Shown: piece after piece, positions 39,490 to 52,236 of the stretch
Position numbering within the stretch: position 1 is the first letter of the stretch
How the letters are laid out: the number at the start of each line of letters is the position of its first letter
Source of the DNA: Paramecium pentaurelia
Lineage: Eukaryota > Ciliophora > Oligohymenophorea > Peniculida > Parameciidae
Direction: 5' to 3'
NCBI GenBank assembly: GCA_905183005.1
Contig: CAJJDO010000124.1
Span: 202,120-266,119 of the forward strand
Length of the DNA stretch: 64,000 bases
Position numbers and translations under genes: made by a program
Notes under the pieces: model-generated
What the model was told of the DNA's origin: nothing
Database searches by the model: none
Seen by the model: the letters and a program-made list of their open reading frames with translations, nothing else

Positions 39490-40031
39490 TCAAACAAATG
39501 GATTGTTTCTCAACTAATCGTACTTACTAGGCTATTGAGTATTATAGAGGTTCCTTATATCTTATGCATCTTTTACAAATGGATTATTTTAGTACTTTTA
39601 GTTTGTTGTATTAAATTGATGATATTATTAGTTACTATTATTAATATTATTATTATGACTTCCTTAATTTATAGGGAATGATATATTATCAAATCCTTAA
39701 TAAATTTATTAATTATTGTTTGACAAATTATTATTAATTTGATTGTCAAATCCAAAATTTTATTAGTTTTGATTCATATAATGATATTATTATTATTAAA
39801 ATTTTGTTGATTATTATTAATTAGCTAATTATTATTATAATTAAGGCTATTATGGTAGTGTATGAGTCTAATAATTAATTTAATTACTTATTTATTACTA
39901 CTATTATTATTACTATTATTAAGTGAAATTCATATTTTGATAATTAACTTAACCATTTTATCTTCCAGGTAAAGGAGGTTTACTACTTGCTTAATTATAT
40001 TATTATTATTATGGTTATTATTATTATTATG

Positions 40032-40087
<56 letters not shown>

Positions 40088-41266
40088 GGTTATTATTATT
40101 ATGGTTATTATTATTATGGTTATTATTATTATGGTTATTATTATTATATCCATCCCAATTATTAATTATTAGAACCGAAAACATTATTTCCAAAGTTTAA
40201 TAATTAATGATTTTGCTATGATTTATTACCTTATAAATTATTTTATTATTATTATGATTATATTTAAGCCTGTTTCTATGCTTATGACCATGATTATTAA
40301 GTTTCTACATTTAATTATGGATTATGAGTATTAAATTATTAATGAATTTATTATTATTAAGTTGATTAGTGTGTTGGATTATATGACATAAATTATTAAT
40401 TATCTGCCAATGTTGAATAGGTTAGTAAATCAAACTCATTTAAGTTATTGTTCTTTGGTTTAAAACTCGGAGATTGATCTTCATTCTATTATTATTTTTT
40501 AGGTTATATTTCTAATTAATTAGTTTAATATGTATGATTATTAGGGAAACCAGAAAAAGTAGAAAAATGATTAAATGAATTCCAATCAAATTGATTCCCT
40601 TTATCTGGTGAAATAAGATTAGCTTCTTTTTATGTTTATTTAGAATCTATACTAAATTACCTATTATTCCTTTGAATTCCTTATTGTTACGTAGAATGAA
40701 ATTGTTTCATATCATCTTTTACCTATTAACCTTGAGTTCCATTTTCACTAAAAAATGTGTTAGTTTTTACAACTCTGAAAGGTACCCCACTCATTAGACA
40801 TTAGGTATATCGTGTTTTTGGATCAGCCTAACCCTACTTTACCCAAGTTCTCTTGACATACTTTTCTTAAACAAATAGTTTAATTTCTTCTGGAGTGGCA
40901 GAAGGTTGGATCTTATTACTTTTTTATAATCTACTTTCCCAATACCTATTATTATTGACAATTAACTTACTCATTCTAGTCGTTTCCCAATGCATCCATC
41001 ATATCAACGTTTTCTTAAGTCCAACAATCTAATTTTGTTGATCTGACTCTAGTTATATTTTATCCTAATGCTCTATGTTATCCTAAATGAATAAATTTTA
41101 TTGTAATACCTGAGCAATTATAGCACACAAAAACACCAAAATCTAGAGATGCCCAAGTAGGCGATTTTGAAGAGCAATCTGCGCATGTCAAATTGCATTA
41201 TTTTTTAAGTATTTTCAAGAAAGCTGCTTCTTATTATTTTGTTGACAGTACTCCTTAGTGACTCAT
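39490..41266 (-). CDS. ArfGAP with polyQ tract and C-terminal NPF motifs
   Basis: 574 residues; introns of 27 and 25 nt. The N-terminal zinc finger fits ArfGAP exactly: CADC, 16 residues, CYNC, followed by GQHRALG with the catalytic Arg. It should stimulate GTP hydrolysis on Arf GTPases in vesicle budding. The rest is Gln/Asn-rich with QQQQP repeats and a long Gln run (coding 40000-40146). NNPFV occurs twice near the end, the last one being the very C-terminus. NPF motifs bind EH domains, which fits a role in endocytosis, as in AGFG/SMAP-type ArfGAPs. The stop lies 11 bp upstream of the next gene's start. Confidence 0.88.
40000..40146. repeat. 15-bp QQQQP repeats and (TAA)n polyQ tract in the ArfGAP gene
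   Basis: On the plus strand, units of TGG plus four TTA repeat every 15 bp and flank an uninterrupted TTA run. In the gene frame (minus strand) this is CCA followed by four TAA, that is Pro-Gln4, and polyQ. Confidence 0.92.
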
Positions 41267-41599
41267 AAATTAATTATAAAATTATTTTTATTAAATAATA
41301 TTCTTGTATTTTATGGTTGTCAACTATATAAATTAATTATAAGTATTGATTTGAAAATCTATCTTTGTAAACTCATTCCAAAATATTAAAAGTTTCGATT
41401 GTTGTTAATTGTCTAAATAATTTTTAGTTATTTTGATTTGAAAAAAAATAATTATTAGAAAATCAACTTCAGTTGTAAATCTCTCTCTAAATTTATATTG
41501 CATAACTTTTGATGTAATATCATTTGATAAATAAAATCTTTAATATTGTATTTTTTTGTATAATTATTAGATCATTTATCATTTTTAACCTAGATGAAC
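41267..41599. other. AT-rich intergenic spacer
   Basis: 333 bp upstream of the ArfGAP gene and downstream of a small minus-strand gene; nothing recognisable. Confidence 0.6.
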
Positions 41600-41998
41600 T
41601 CAAAATAATCTATATCTTGAGTTTATCCAATCTGTTTTCATTCTTCCTTATGGTTGTTGAAACAAAGAGAAGAATGTGTTATTTTTTTTAGATTAATTAT
41701 TCAGATTTCTTATTGTTTCTTTTGGGAGCAATCTATTCAAATAGGATTCATCATATTATATTTGACTTTAAGATATAGCCTTGCCCTTGAAGGTTGCTAT
41801 AGAAGAAGAGATGTTTCCAAAGATTTACCTTTGGGATAACACATATTTCATATTGTTTATGTCAGCTGGTACGAAGTGTGACCTAGTATATTTATGTTGT
41901 TTTTATGGTTATTTGACAAGATTTCGTCTCAAAAGTTTCAATTGATTGAGAATGCGAGAGGTTTGTGGACGCTCTGAATTCGATTTGAATTCATCCAT
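41600..41998 (-). CDS. Small basic protein, unknown
   Basis: 132 residues, no intron. Basic and Asn/Gln/Ser-rich, beginning MDEFKSNSERPQTSRILNQL and containing KQHKYTRSHFVPADINNM. No membrane segment or known motif. Its GC content is a little higher than the spacers around it and the frame is open over its full length with TAA used for Gln, which supports a real gene. No function can be assigned. Confidence 0.6.
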
Positions 41999-42226
41999 GG
42001 AAAAATAAATTTTATATGCAAAATGAATTATGTAATAAAAAGTAATTAAAAAGATGAATGGAGATTCAAATTTAGTTAAATAAGAATTAATAATTGAATT
42101 TTGTTAATTTGTCTAATCAAAGAATTTATTTGCTTAAATAAAAATAACGAAATATATTAATGAATATTTAATTCCGCCAAATAAATGCGCGTAACATTAT
42201 TAATATATTTTAAATCTAATTTTCAT

Positions 42227-44504
42227 ATGACTACTTTTGACGGAGAAAAAATATACTATACAAATCAGAAATTTACAACAGATGAGTATTTAATAATGTT
42301 CAAATATTTAATAGAGAATTTAATCATGAATAAACAATTACAGATGCAGGAAAAAGGATTTTAAAGTTTCTAAAGGAATTTCATTTTCAAGAGAAATTCA
42401 TATATAGGGATCAACTAAAAGAAAATGTTGCTAATAATGAGTATATATTGAGAGTTGAAATAAATGATATTGAAAATTCTGATAAAGAATTATACTCTTT
42501 TATTTTGGATCGTCCATAAGATATACAAGAGACTTTTGAAGATAAAATAAAAGAAGTATTCAATAAATATTAAAATTAAGTTATATAGTTAAGAAAAGAT
42601 GATAAATAAGAGTGATTGTCCAGATTTTTAATTGCAATTAATTTCATAATAAAATCCAGACTTGCTTCGTAATTTAACAGCATAATAAATTGGAAAATTA
42701 GTCACAATTAAATGCATTATTTCAGCATCTAAATCAATAAAAGTTAAGGCAAAGAAATTATTAATAAGATGTAGAGAATGTCAAGATGAATAAAATATAA
42801 ATCTTGGATATGGACCAAAGCCAGTCAATTTACCAAGATATTGTTTAGGAAAAGCTTAATAAAAGGGTGCTTAAACAGATGCATAATGTCCAACAGATCC
42901 TTATGTAATTATCCCAGAAGAATGTCAATTTATTGATTAGTAAACTTTAAGAATCCAAGAACTTTCTGAAGCAATTCCAACAGGAGAAGTTCCAAGAAAT
43001 TTTATGGTATATTGTGATCGTTATTTGGTCAATAAATTGATACCTGGACAAAGAGTAATAATCACTGGAGTTTATTAAGTACCTCCAAAAGGATCAGCTA
43101 CTATTAAAAGTAATGCCATGGATACTGAATTGCTTCTACCCTATATTCATGTATTTGGTTTATAAACAAATAAAGTGAATATTAAATAAGGATTATCTGA
43201 GGCTTAAAGATAAGAATTTAAATCGTTAAGTAGAAATGCAGATGTCTATAAAATAATTACTAATTCAATAGCACCAGCCATTTACGGTCATGAAGATATT
43301 AAATTAGCTATTGCTTGTTTACTATTTGGAGGAACATCAAAAACTCTTCCAGATAGTATGAAATTGAGAGGAGATATTAATGTATTATTAATTGGTGATC
43401 CCAGTACAGCAAAATCATAATTATTGAAATTCGTTGAAAGAGCAGCAGATATTAGTGTGTACACAAGTGGTAAGGGAAGTAGTGCAGCTGGTCTTACTGC
43501 AACTATTACATATTAACACAATACATCTTAATTTACTTTGGAAGCAGGTGCTTTGGTATTAGCAAGTGGTGGAGTATGTTGCATTGATGAATTTGATAAG
43601 ATGAGATCAGAAGATAGAGTTGCTATGCATGAAGCAATGGAATAATAGACTATATCTATTGCTAAAGCTGGTATTACTACTAGATTAAATGCCAAATGTT
43701 CAATTTTAGCTGCTGCTAATCCTATTTTTGGTAGATATCAAGAGAATAAATCTATCTAAGAATAAATTGAATTACAAACAACTATCTTATCTCGTTTTGA
43801 TAATATCTTCATTATTCGAGATGTTAGATCAATTGAAAATGATTAAAGGTTAGCCAATCATATTATTTCTCTTCATACAGGATAATTTGCTGATCAAGAA
43901 GGAATGTAAATTGAATAAGATGGTAATAATACTTTGGATCTTATGAAATTAAAACAATACATCAAATATGCAAAGTCTACTGTTAAACCTTTACTTACAG
44001 AATAAGCAGCTTAAATGATTCAGAATCTATATGTTGATGATAGATAAAAAAGTTAATAACCTCATCATTCAAAAAGCGGAGGCAAATCACATATACCAAT
44101 TACTGTTAGATAATTAGAGGCAATTATTAGAATTAGTGAATCATTGGCTAAAATGCAATTGCAAGAGCATGTCAAAGAAGAACATGTAAAAGAAGCCCAT
44201 AGATTATTCTAAACTTCTACTATGATGGCAGTCTCATTAGGATCTAAGTATATTCTTATTTTATCATTTTAGAGAATTTGGTCTTGATTTATCAAATGAC
44301 TTAAAATAATTAGTTGGTAAAATTGAAGAATCTATCTTAAGAAGAATAAGTATTGGATCTAAGATACCAGCAAATAGATTGATTCAAGAATTATCTGATA
44401 GATTTAATAATTAAAGGGCTGTAGAATTTGCAATACATAATTTAATTTAGACTGAATAACTCTAATAAGTAGAAATGAAGAGAATGTTAATAAGGAAAAA
44501 ATGA
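42227..44504 (+). CDS. MCM5: MCM5 subunit of the replicative helicase
   Basis: 732 residues; introns of 29 nt (near 42287), 25 nt (near 42557, ending TTAAG) and 25 nt (near 44247). MCM5 is one of six ATPases in the MCM2-7 ring that unwinds DNA at forks. The start MTTFDGEKIYYTNQ resembles other MCM5 proteins. A zinc-binding region has CRECQ and CLG...CPTDP. Walker A is GDPSTAKSQLLKF, Walker B CCIDEFDKM, and the Arg finger SRFDNIF. A winged-helix-like C-terminus ends QVEMKRMLIRKK. All ATPase motifs are intact. Identity as MCM5 rather than another MCM rests on the N-terminus, zinc region and C-terminus. Confidence 0.93.
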
Positions 44505-44836
44505 TTTCTATAGTTTTTATGTTATTTTATGCTTTTTGTAATTGATAAGTTTTTATAAGTAAGAATATAAAAGATAAAATTTTACAAATAATATATCTAC
44601 TAACTACTTAAACATTAATAGTATCAATATAAAAATGATGAGAATTATTCAGAAAGTAAAATAAAATTAATAAATAAATAAAATATTAATTATTATCAAA
44701 TTATTTTAAGATAATTTTGATGTTACTGTTATATAAAATAAATGAAAAATGTTTGATAATTTTGGTATATAGAAAGTATATGGATATAATTATTTAATAA
44801 TAATAATATAATCAAGCAGATGGTGGAATGAATTTA
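44505..44836. other. AT-rich spacer between convergent genes
   Basis: 332 bp, nothing recognisable. Confidence 0.6.
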
Positions 44837-46708
44837 TCAATCAATTATGTTTTGCTATTTTATAGATTTACAATAAGATGGGTCAATTTATGTTTAATCA
44901 GAATAAATATAAAATTTTAGAGTATTATTTTATGATCTTGATATTTTCTCTTAAATTATAAATATCTTATTATAAGGACTTAATTATTTTAAAATATATG
45001 AATTAACAATTGTAATTAAATCATCCTTCTGTTCTAATTCATTATCTTAATTTATAAAACATCTTTCAAAATTATTTATTTCATCATCTGTTTTAAACGT
45101 AAAATTAAAAATAATCAAAAGTTGAGAATTTTCTTAAGAAGAGCATAAATAATCAAATTTTGATGAAGATGATTATTTTTATTAGCTATTTGATAAAGGG
45201 TTTAAATTATATTCTTTCGATATTCTTAATAATATAGTACTATTTGATTATGAATAAGTTAGAATTTTATTGAAGATATTAATTAATATTTATGTTAATT
45301 ATTTAGTGTTTACCTTCATCTAAACATTATCTTTATCCATTTAAAATAATAATTCAAATTATATTTTGGATTATTAACATTAATAAATAAAATATGGCTT
45401 TAAAGCCAAAATAAAAGTGGATAATAAACAACGATCTATTAATTAGTGAATTTTATTTTAAGAGAAAAACATTAGTTAATTCTTTGATTCATTAAGAATG
45501 TATTAGATACTTCCTTAGATTTTATTTAAAGCTTAAGTTTCATATTAATAAATTTCTAAATCAAAAATTGATTTATATATCGATTGTAATTTTGAACCAA
45601 CTAGAATAGAAAAATTTGTTGATTAATTATTTATCATCTAAATTTTCTTTTCATACTTTTCAATTTAAATATCATTATTGTTTTCTTTTATAATGATTAA
45701 AAATAGAGTTTTCAATCCATTTATTATTTATACTTGAATTTCTTTTTATTTTTTATTTTAATCTATTATTTAAAATGAATTGAATTCTTCTCCAAAATTT
45801 TTTTAAGCTCTGTATTTTTCAAAGAGCAAATCTTCTAAAGTTATTTATTTATTAGCAAATTTTTATACTTTTAAACTGCCAAACATTTAATGAGTAGCTA
45901 AATTAATAATTAAATGATTTCTTAAGAATTCTTTAACTTTATCTTAATTATTTTCAATTTTATAAAATGATTCAAACTTTTAATTTACAAAATCAAGCTC
46001 AAAAAATGTCTTATTTTTATTAAAGCTAACAATAAGAATTTTTTAGCTCGTATATTCATACATTAAATTACTATTATATAAATTTATATCTATTACATTT
46101 ATTACTTTATAATCATTCCTTATGAAAAATTTAATCTTGAATTATATTCAAATATGTAAGCAGAAAACATTTGTAGACTAGTAGCTCCAATTCCAAGCAA
46201 GATATAATTGATATTGATTAATGAATATATTCTAAACACTCCTAGTAGTATCCAAATAGAGGATAATAAAATTACAATTTTTATTTTCACGCTTAAATAA
46301 TTCAGCATACAAGAAGAAAATATTCCACCTATAAAACCATAAACATAATGAGGCCTAAATTATCTTAATATTATACTATAATAGGTTATTGAGTGCCCCA
46401 ATTATAAAAAATGTGTATTAAATAACATATAATAAAGGAAGAATGTACTTAAAATATGGAGAAATTTTTCTGCTAAATATTAACTTAATAAAATATAATG
46501 CAGTTTGCACAGAAAGTGATATGATTAAAAAAGTTCCCCATTCTTCTATTATTGATCTAAACAATGATACAAGAGTATTTAAAATTGTAATTGACATTAG
46601 CAATCTAAAATAAGTAAGTTTCTCTTCTAAAATATATTCTTAGTATTTATCTTCCAAAGTTGTATTATGGAATTAGAGTGTTGATAAGGAAAACTATAAA
46701 ACTTTCAT
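44837..46708 (-). CDS. Degenerate histidine-kinase-like membrane protein (pseudokinase)
   Basis: 607 residues; introns of 22 nt and 26 nt. It has the same plan as the three tandem histidine kinases: membrane helices (residues about 30-200), a linker, then a region that aligns with the dimerisation and ATPase domains. The H-box is absent: where FSHELRTPLN is expected there is no such motif. The N-box is altered to QILINIFNKILTYSQ (versus QVLVNLINNSIKF), the glycine boxes are not recognisable and there is no receiver. The frame is nevertheless open from end to end once introns are removed, so it is probably expressed as a non-catalytic relative. A decayed piece of a second copy lies near 57.4-57.6 kb. 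Confidence 0.65.
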
Positions 46709-47104
46709 TATTTGTTATTAATATTATTTCTTTCCAAATAAGATTGTAAATTTATGAATTAAGAATAAGAAAGATACAAAGAAATTTAATTATAAAATTT
46801 TATAAATGTATTCTCAGATTTTGAGTTTATATATTCACAAATATTGATCTAATCTTAAATTATAATTAAGGTTTTAATAATAGAAATTATAATTATATTA
46901 AAAATAAAAAAAAAAAATTTAAATTTGAAAATTTGATTACGTTTAAAGATAATTTCAACTTTATGACTAGTTTAAGAATATTATTATTACTAAACAAAAG
47001 TATACTTATCATAAATTTTAAAGAAGAGAGTTGGAATAATAAATTTTGCCCTCTTAATATGTTAATTAAACAATAACTTATGAATATAAATACACATTTT
47101 ATTA
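46709..47104. other. AT-rich spacer
   Basis: 396 bp between two minus-strand genes, with a poly-A run near 46903; nothing else seen. Confidence 0.6.
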
Positions 47105-49157
47105 TCATGATATTTAAAATCTGTTACTAATGTTAGATTTTTATGTTTTTTACTATTCTATTTTTTAGTGTCTTTTTAAAATCTTTGTCCCATGCTAATT
47201 TTATAGTGTATTATTTAATCTAATATCTAAATCCTTCTATTAATCACGATTTTGTTCTTCTAGTTTAGGAAGTTATATGAAATCTGATGTATTAATTTTT
47301 TCTATTTTTTATTGTTGTGCTTCTTCAATTTATTATTTTTGCTATTAACTTTATTCCTTCATTGATTGAAATATTTAAGATCCTAAGCCATCATGAAAAA
47401 CATTTAACAATTTAAAAGGTGATTCACAATAAAATTAGGATTTTATTAATTCAATATTTTCATTTTATTATAAATGTTCAATAATACTTTTATTTTTATT
47501 TTAGAATTTCTTAATATTAACTGAAACTTAAATAATTTTTAATGGTTCAACTTATAAATTAGATTGTACTTCCTCAATCTATATTTATGCTGTATTCTAT
47601 TATTCTTCCTAAATAATATCTACAGTTGGAATTTTCTCATCAAATTCCAATAGAACTTTTAAGAATTACCAGAGATTTTCTTTAACAATATCATGGATAT
47701 TTTTATCACCTCCTAATTAACTTTTTAATTCTTAAATTGTAGTAGGTTTTGATTCAACTATTTTAAATAAAAATGGATTTGGTAAAAAATATCTTGGATT
47801 TTGATCATATTTAATTCCTAATTCTTCTCTTAACTCTAATAATTTCACCATTAAATCAAAACTTTTTGCATCCATTCTCCTATCTTACTTGTTAAGAATT
47901 GTTTGCAAAGATTAATCTTAATCTTACAAAGGTTTCTTATAAATTTTAAGAGCTGTCTCTTTACTTCGTTTTAATACAGTTTCAATATAATAATTTGGAA
48001 TATTATTTATATTCTCGTTAGGTTTATTTAATTTTTTAAGATCTTATCTCATTCTGTCATATATGTAAAGTAGATAATGAGTATCTATTTAAGCATATTT
48101 AATCATTTCATCAGATAATGGTCTTTAAGTCCAATCAGCTGTTTAATAAGTTTTATCAGTTGATTTCTTACAATATTCTGATAACAAAAACTAAAATGAA
48201 TTTTACATAAGTTATAATTCTTTAGATGCATGAAAAGTATCAAATAAATTTACAATATATAAACCAAAATCTCTTTATAACCACTAAACATCATTGTCTG
48301 CTCCATGAAAAACCTTTATAATTTTAGGATTTGTAAAAACAACACTCAACATATCACCTATTTATTTCCATAAAGGAAAAGGATCTATTATATAATCTTA
48401 TGTTCTTGTGCTTAATTAAATTAAACAAGTGATTCCCAAATATGAAATTTAATGATTATGCTCTAAATCTACAGCTATCTCACTAAAACCATTCTAATCT
48501 ACTTCTTATTGTATTTTAAGGATAAGTTCACCTAAATGATCTGGATTATTAATCATGATTGGTGGTTCTAAATCTCTATATCTATTAATTTTTTATGGCA
48601 CATCAATAACAAAATCTAATGGTGTTAATCTCATTATTTCTTCATAATAAGGATGTGCAAATTCATCTATTGAATATTTCTCAAAAAATTAATATGGAGT
48701 ATTTTAAGCTTCTATTATTTTTTAATCTAATTCTGTTTGAGCATAATGCTTATATTTTAAAACAGGAATAAAAGGTAATTTATTAAGCTAAATTACATCA
48801 GCAAAACCATAAATATCTTTTGGTTTAAGTTAGTTTGTTTTTTAAATTTGGGGTTGTTTTGGAGCTAAACTTAATTTATTCATTTTGTCATATTAAATGG
48901 CTGCATTTTCTAAAAATTAATCTAATGTTTCTTCTATTTACTACATACTTATGAGAGAATACTTTAAATGGTATAGTTGTTGAATTTGTTTAAACATCTC
49001 CAACCAAAGATCGTAGTCCATTAATGACTGAGATAAAGACCTAATTGGTTTCAGAAATTATTTTTTTGTTTCCAGGTTGTTTTTCTAAGAATTTGAGTTC
49101 TTCTTTCTTAGGTAATTGATTGATTAATGCAACCACTTATTTTGCATGAGTTTACAT
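47105..49157 (-). CDS. RRP6: RRP6/EXOSC10 3'-5' exoribonuclease of the nuclear exosome
   Basis: About 680 residues. It trims rRNA, snoRNA and other nuclear RNA with the exosome. An N-terminal PMC2NT-like region is followed by the DEDDy nuclease: motif I IAVDLEHNHQ, motif II VFHGADNDVQWLQRDFG, motif III MIKYAQIDTHYLLYIYD with its Tyr and Asp. An HRDC domain follows (KSFDLMVKLLELREELG to LPNPFLFKIV), then a charged coiled tail. One frame change near 49028-49040 has to be bridged: either a 13-nt GT-AG segment is removed, or one extra base is present. Both give a convincing join (ETNQ to SLMDYDLWLEM). No other intron is needed. Confidence 0.9.
49028..49040 (-). other. Frame change in RRP6: 13-nt GT...AG segment or one-base shift
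   Basis: Coding strand reads AAT TAG, then GTCTTTATCTCAG, then TCA TTA ATG GAC. Removing exactly these 13 bases restores the frame, as does skipping the single G after TAG. A 13-nt intron would be shorter than the shortest introns I know for ciliates (15 nt in Stentor). Confidence 0.55.
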
Positions 49158-49691
49158 ATTATAATTAAATTGTGATTATAATAATTTTACAACAATAACT
49201 ATAATTTATTATAATATGAAGGAACAAATAATTTAGTTTATTTTATTATCTAAATTAAATTAAATTAAAAAAAATCTCATTATAGTTCATTAGATGTTAA
49301 ATATTCTTTAATCAAACATTTTAATAATATTTTATACAAAAATTCTCCCTAAACTTAGTGATACTTACTACTTTAAATCAATATTCAATATTTTTCTTTT
49401 GTATTTCCATAAAAATTCAAGGTTGACATTTCAATTATTCAAAACAATTTAAATATAATGTATTTAAAGTTAAGATTGAATCCTTACTACTTTAATTATT
49501 TTCTTAAAAATTAAAAAGCTTTTAATTCAATTCTTATGTTGTATATTCAAAAAATTCAATTAATTCTTTTCTTCTTTCTTAACTTTATATGCATTTGTAG
49601 ATATTTTAAATCACTCTATTTTAAAATGAAGAGATAAAAATAAATATATTATAAATTATATTTATTAGCTATTTAATAAATGCAAAGAAAA
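49158..49691. other. AT-rich intergenic spacer
   Basis: 534 bp upstream of RRP6 and downstream of the next minus-strand gene; no open frame or RNA gene seen. Confidence 0.6.
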
Positions 49692-50807
49692 TCAACAACC
49701 AATTAAACTTTTTGTTAGGTTTACAGGATTGTAGTTTCTGCCTCTAAGTTCCTATTCTCTCAAAAAGACAGTTCTTTGAGAATTTACTTTATTTTAAGAA
49801 TTTTCACCAAATATTCTACTTTTTGTATCTACATTTTATTCTATCATTTTTCTTTTCTTCCATTAATCATGTAACTCAAAGTTTTATGATGGGAAACTAC
49901 TTTTTGTTAATAAAGGATCTTATTATATAGAACTAAATGGTTTATGAGCAATATTCTAAAATTCAATAGCAGGATTACTAGCATTAAATTTCTCAAGTGC
50001 TATGTAATTGAGTTTGATATTTACATTTATATCTCTGCAAATTGTTTCTCACACTTTTTTATTCTTTTCCTCTTAATTTTGCATTTTCTTCTTTATATAG
50101 TTTAGTATTATCATTTAATGGATTATCTAAAGCATACAATCCACTTTTAAAACATTACTTAGCCTTTTTGAATGCTCGATTTACATCTTGATATTCTGAT
50201 CTCCATTATTGAAATTTTAATCTATTTTCTTTAGCAATTACCATTTCTTAAAATTATTCTTTGGGTTTTTTCAATTTTGTTCCTGTAATATAATTTAATT
50301 TAGATTCATCAAATGTTTTATCAGGAACAGAAAGGAGTTTTTTTTCTAAAAATTCTGTTCCATTTTTTATGGTTGGATGATCACTAATTAAATGATTAAT
50401 TGTATGTTAATGAAGATTAATAACATGATCATCTGTATTTCTAGTTTATTAGCTTCTGAAAAAAAAACTTTAATTTTTCATGCTATTTTAGTATGGTTCA
50501 GTATTTTTGAGAGGATTTCCATCAATAGAAGCAAATTAGCTTTTTTGAAGAAATGTTCCTAAATGTTTGGCATCCCATGTATTACCAAACATTTTTAATG
50601 AACCATCTAAAACATATGGAGCAGAACTTAGGAATGATGGTTGATATACCTTAATTAAGATTTTGTTTAATCATTTGGAACAGTTTTATGTATAAATGTT
50701 GAGAGTCTCATTTAAGTTTACTAACAAGATTCTCCTTCTCTTCTCATAAAATCACGAAAATTATCTTTTCCTCTATCAGGAACTTTTTCCTTTTGTCTAA
50801 ATAACAT
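49692..50807 (-). CDS. Unknown hydrophilic protein
   Basis: 353 residues with two introns placed by frame: a 32-nt one that begins GTTCC (weaker than the usual GTA) and a 22-nt one beginning GTGTG. The spliced length is divisible by three. The protein is charged throughout, with an early NFRDFMRREGESC block and a central helical, Lys-rich stretch (NRLKFQQWRSEYQDVNRAF). No transmembrane helix or recognised domain. Such proteins are often ciliary or cytoskeletal in ciliates, but nothing here proves it. The first intron is the weak point of the model. Confidence 0.6.
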
Positions 50808-50853
50808 AGAGATATAATATATATATAAATATTTATTAATATTTTAATATTTT

Positions 50854-52023
50854 TCAATAAATTTATGCAGCCTCGTCATGATCATTAGCATCTTCTTATT
50901 GTTAATTATCTTATTGTCCTTCATCTTGTTATTCATTTTATTATAAGGATTATTCAACCTATTCATTTTAATTATTTGATTCTTCTTATTCTTATTACTA
51001 TAATATAACTTCTTATTATTATTATTATTATTCTTATTCTTATTATTAATATTCTTACTCTTATTATTATTATTAATATTCTTATTATTAATACTCTTAT
51101 TATTATTAATATTCCTCTTAATATTATTATTATTAATCTTAATTATTTTCAAATTATTATTCTTATTAATAATTCTATTGGTTTTATTCAGAATCTTCTT
51201 AATTATTCTCTTGCACTTAAGTTTGATTTTAAATAAATTATTCTTATTATTCTTGAGTATTTTCTTATGATGTAATATATTATGATTCTGCCTTTCTAAA
51301 TCCTTCTGTGTTTTATTATTCTCGAATTTGTTAAGTGGATTATTCTATAGTTTTTCTGACTCTTTATTTATCAAAAACACTTTTTTTATCAGATACAGAT
51401 GTAAAGACTTATTCTGTGACTATTTCAGCTTATCCAGGAACCTTTTCTTTAACTTCTTCCTTTTTCAAACTAGGTCTGAATTAAGGTTCATTATTAGATT
51501 GATTTTTTTTATTCATTTAGGCAATTCTATCTTTTACAGATTGTACCATCATAGTTTCTTAGACAACTTCTACAAAACAATATAAAATGAATAATACCTG
51601 CAACTGCAGTGACTTTGTTTTATTACTGAGTCTATTAAACAGATTTTGTTAGTTATGATTTTGGTTGATAAGCTATTTGACCTTCTGTGTTAAGTTTATG
51701 ATATTTTTTCTCTATTTTACAATTGCCACATTATTGAAATTGTCCAACAAGAGCTAATACGAAGTTACTACAGGCTTTAGCTCTTAATTGATCTTCTTCT
51801 TCTTATTTTTATTGAGCTATCTATTAAAGTTTCTCTTATTAGAATTTTGCTATTGATTATATATGAATAACAATATACCTGCATCATTATTATTAGATTT
51901 TTTGACATATTCAATGTTGTTATTTTCAAAGTCTAGACGATGAAATTTTTTTTCTCTTCCACAATTTCTACACTCTTAAAAACCCCCTGTCAAGGACAAT
52001 GTAAAATTAGAACATACATCCAT
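50854..52023 (-). CDS. Duplicated-Cys-motif protein with EYQQQ-rich tail
   Basis: 370 residues; introns of 29 and 28 nt. The N-terminal 120 residues hold two copies of one unit, about 65 residues apart: CSNFTLSLTGGFQECRNCG...KFH and CSNFVLALVGQFQQCGNCK...KYH. Each has C-x13-C-x2-C-x5/6-H, which suggests zinc binding, but I know no family with this spacing. A Lys/Glu segment follows, then about 110 residues made largely of Gln, Glu and Tyr with EYQQQ repeats coded by TAA, GAA and TAT. The low-complexity tail explains the apparent poly-Asn frame on this strand. Function unknown. Confidence 0.7.
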
Positions 52024-52236
52024 TTTTATGAAATATATATGTAATAATGATTGAGATTATTATTTTAGATAAAAAGAATAGTTCTTAATTTAGATAATGA
52101 CATTAATGATAGAATATAATTTTATTGAAGTTCCTAATTGTTTATAAGAAGAGTAATTGACATTCTTAGAGAGTTGATTTAAATTGATATTTGATTAAGA
52201 GAATTAGATAATTTATATAATATAAAAACGGATTTT

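Noticed and set aside
40000..40146. CRISPR-like array from regular 15-bp units
   Set aside because: Units are simple-sequence codons (CCA plus four TAA) inside a gene; no spacers.
39930..40193. Asn/His repeat ORF and its plus-strand Ile/Met counterpart
   Set aside because: Shadow frames of the ArfGAP QQQQP and polyQ region.
50844..51152. Lys/Asn-rich ORF on the minus strand
   Set aside because: Off-frame reading of the Gln/Glu/Tyr tail of the duplicated-Cys-motif gene.
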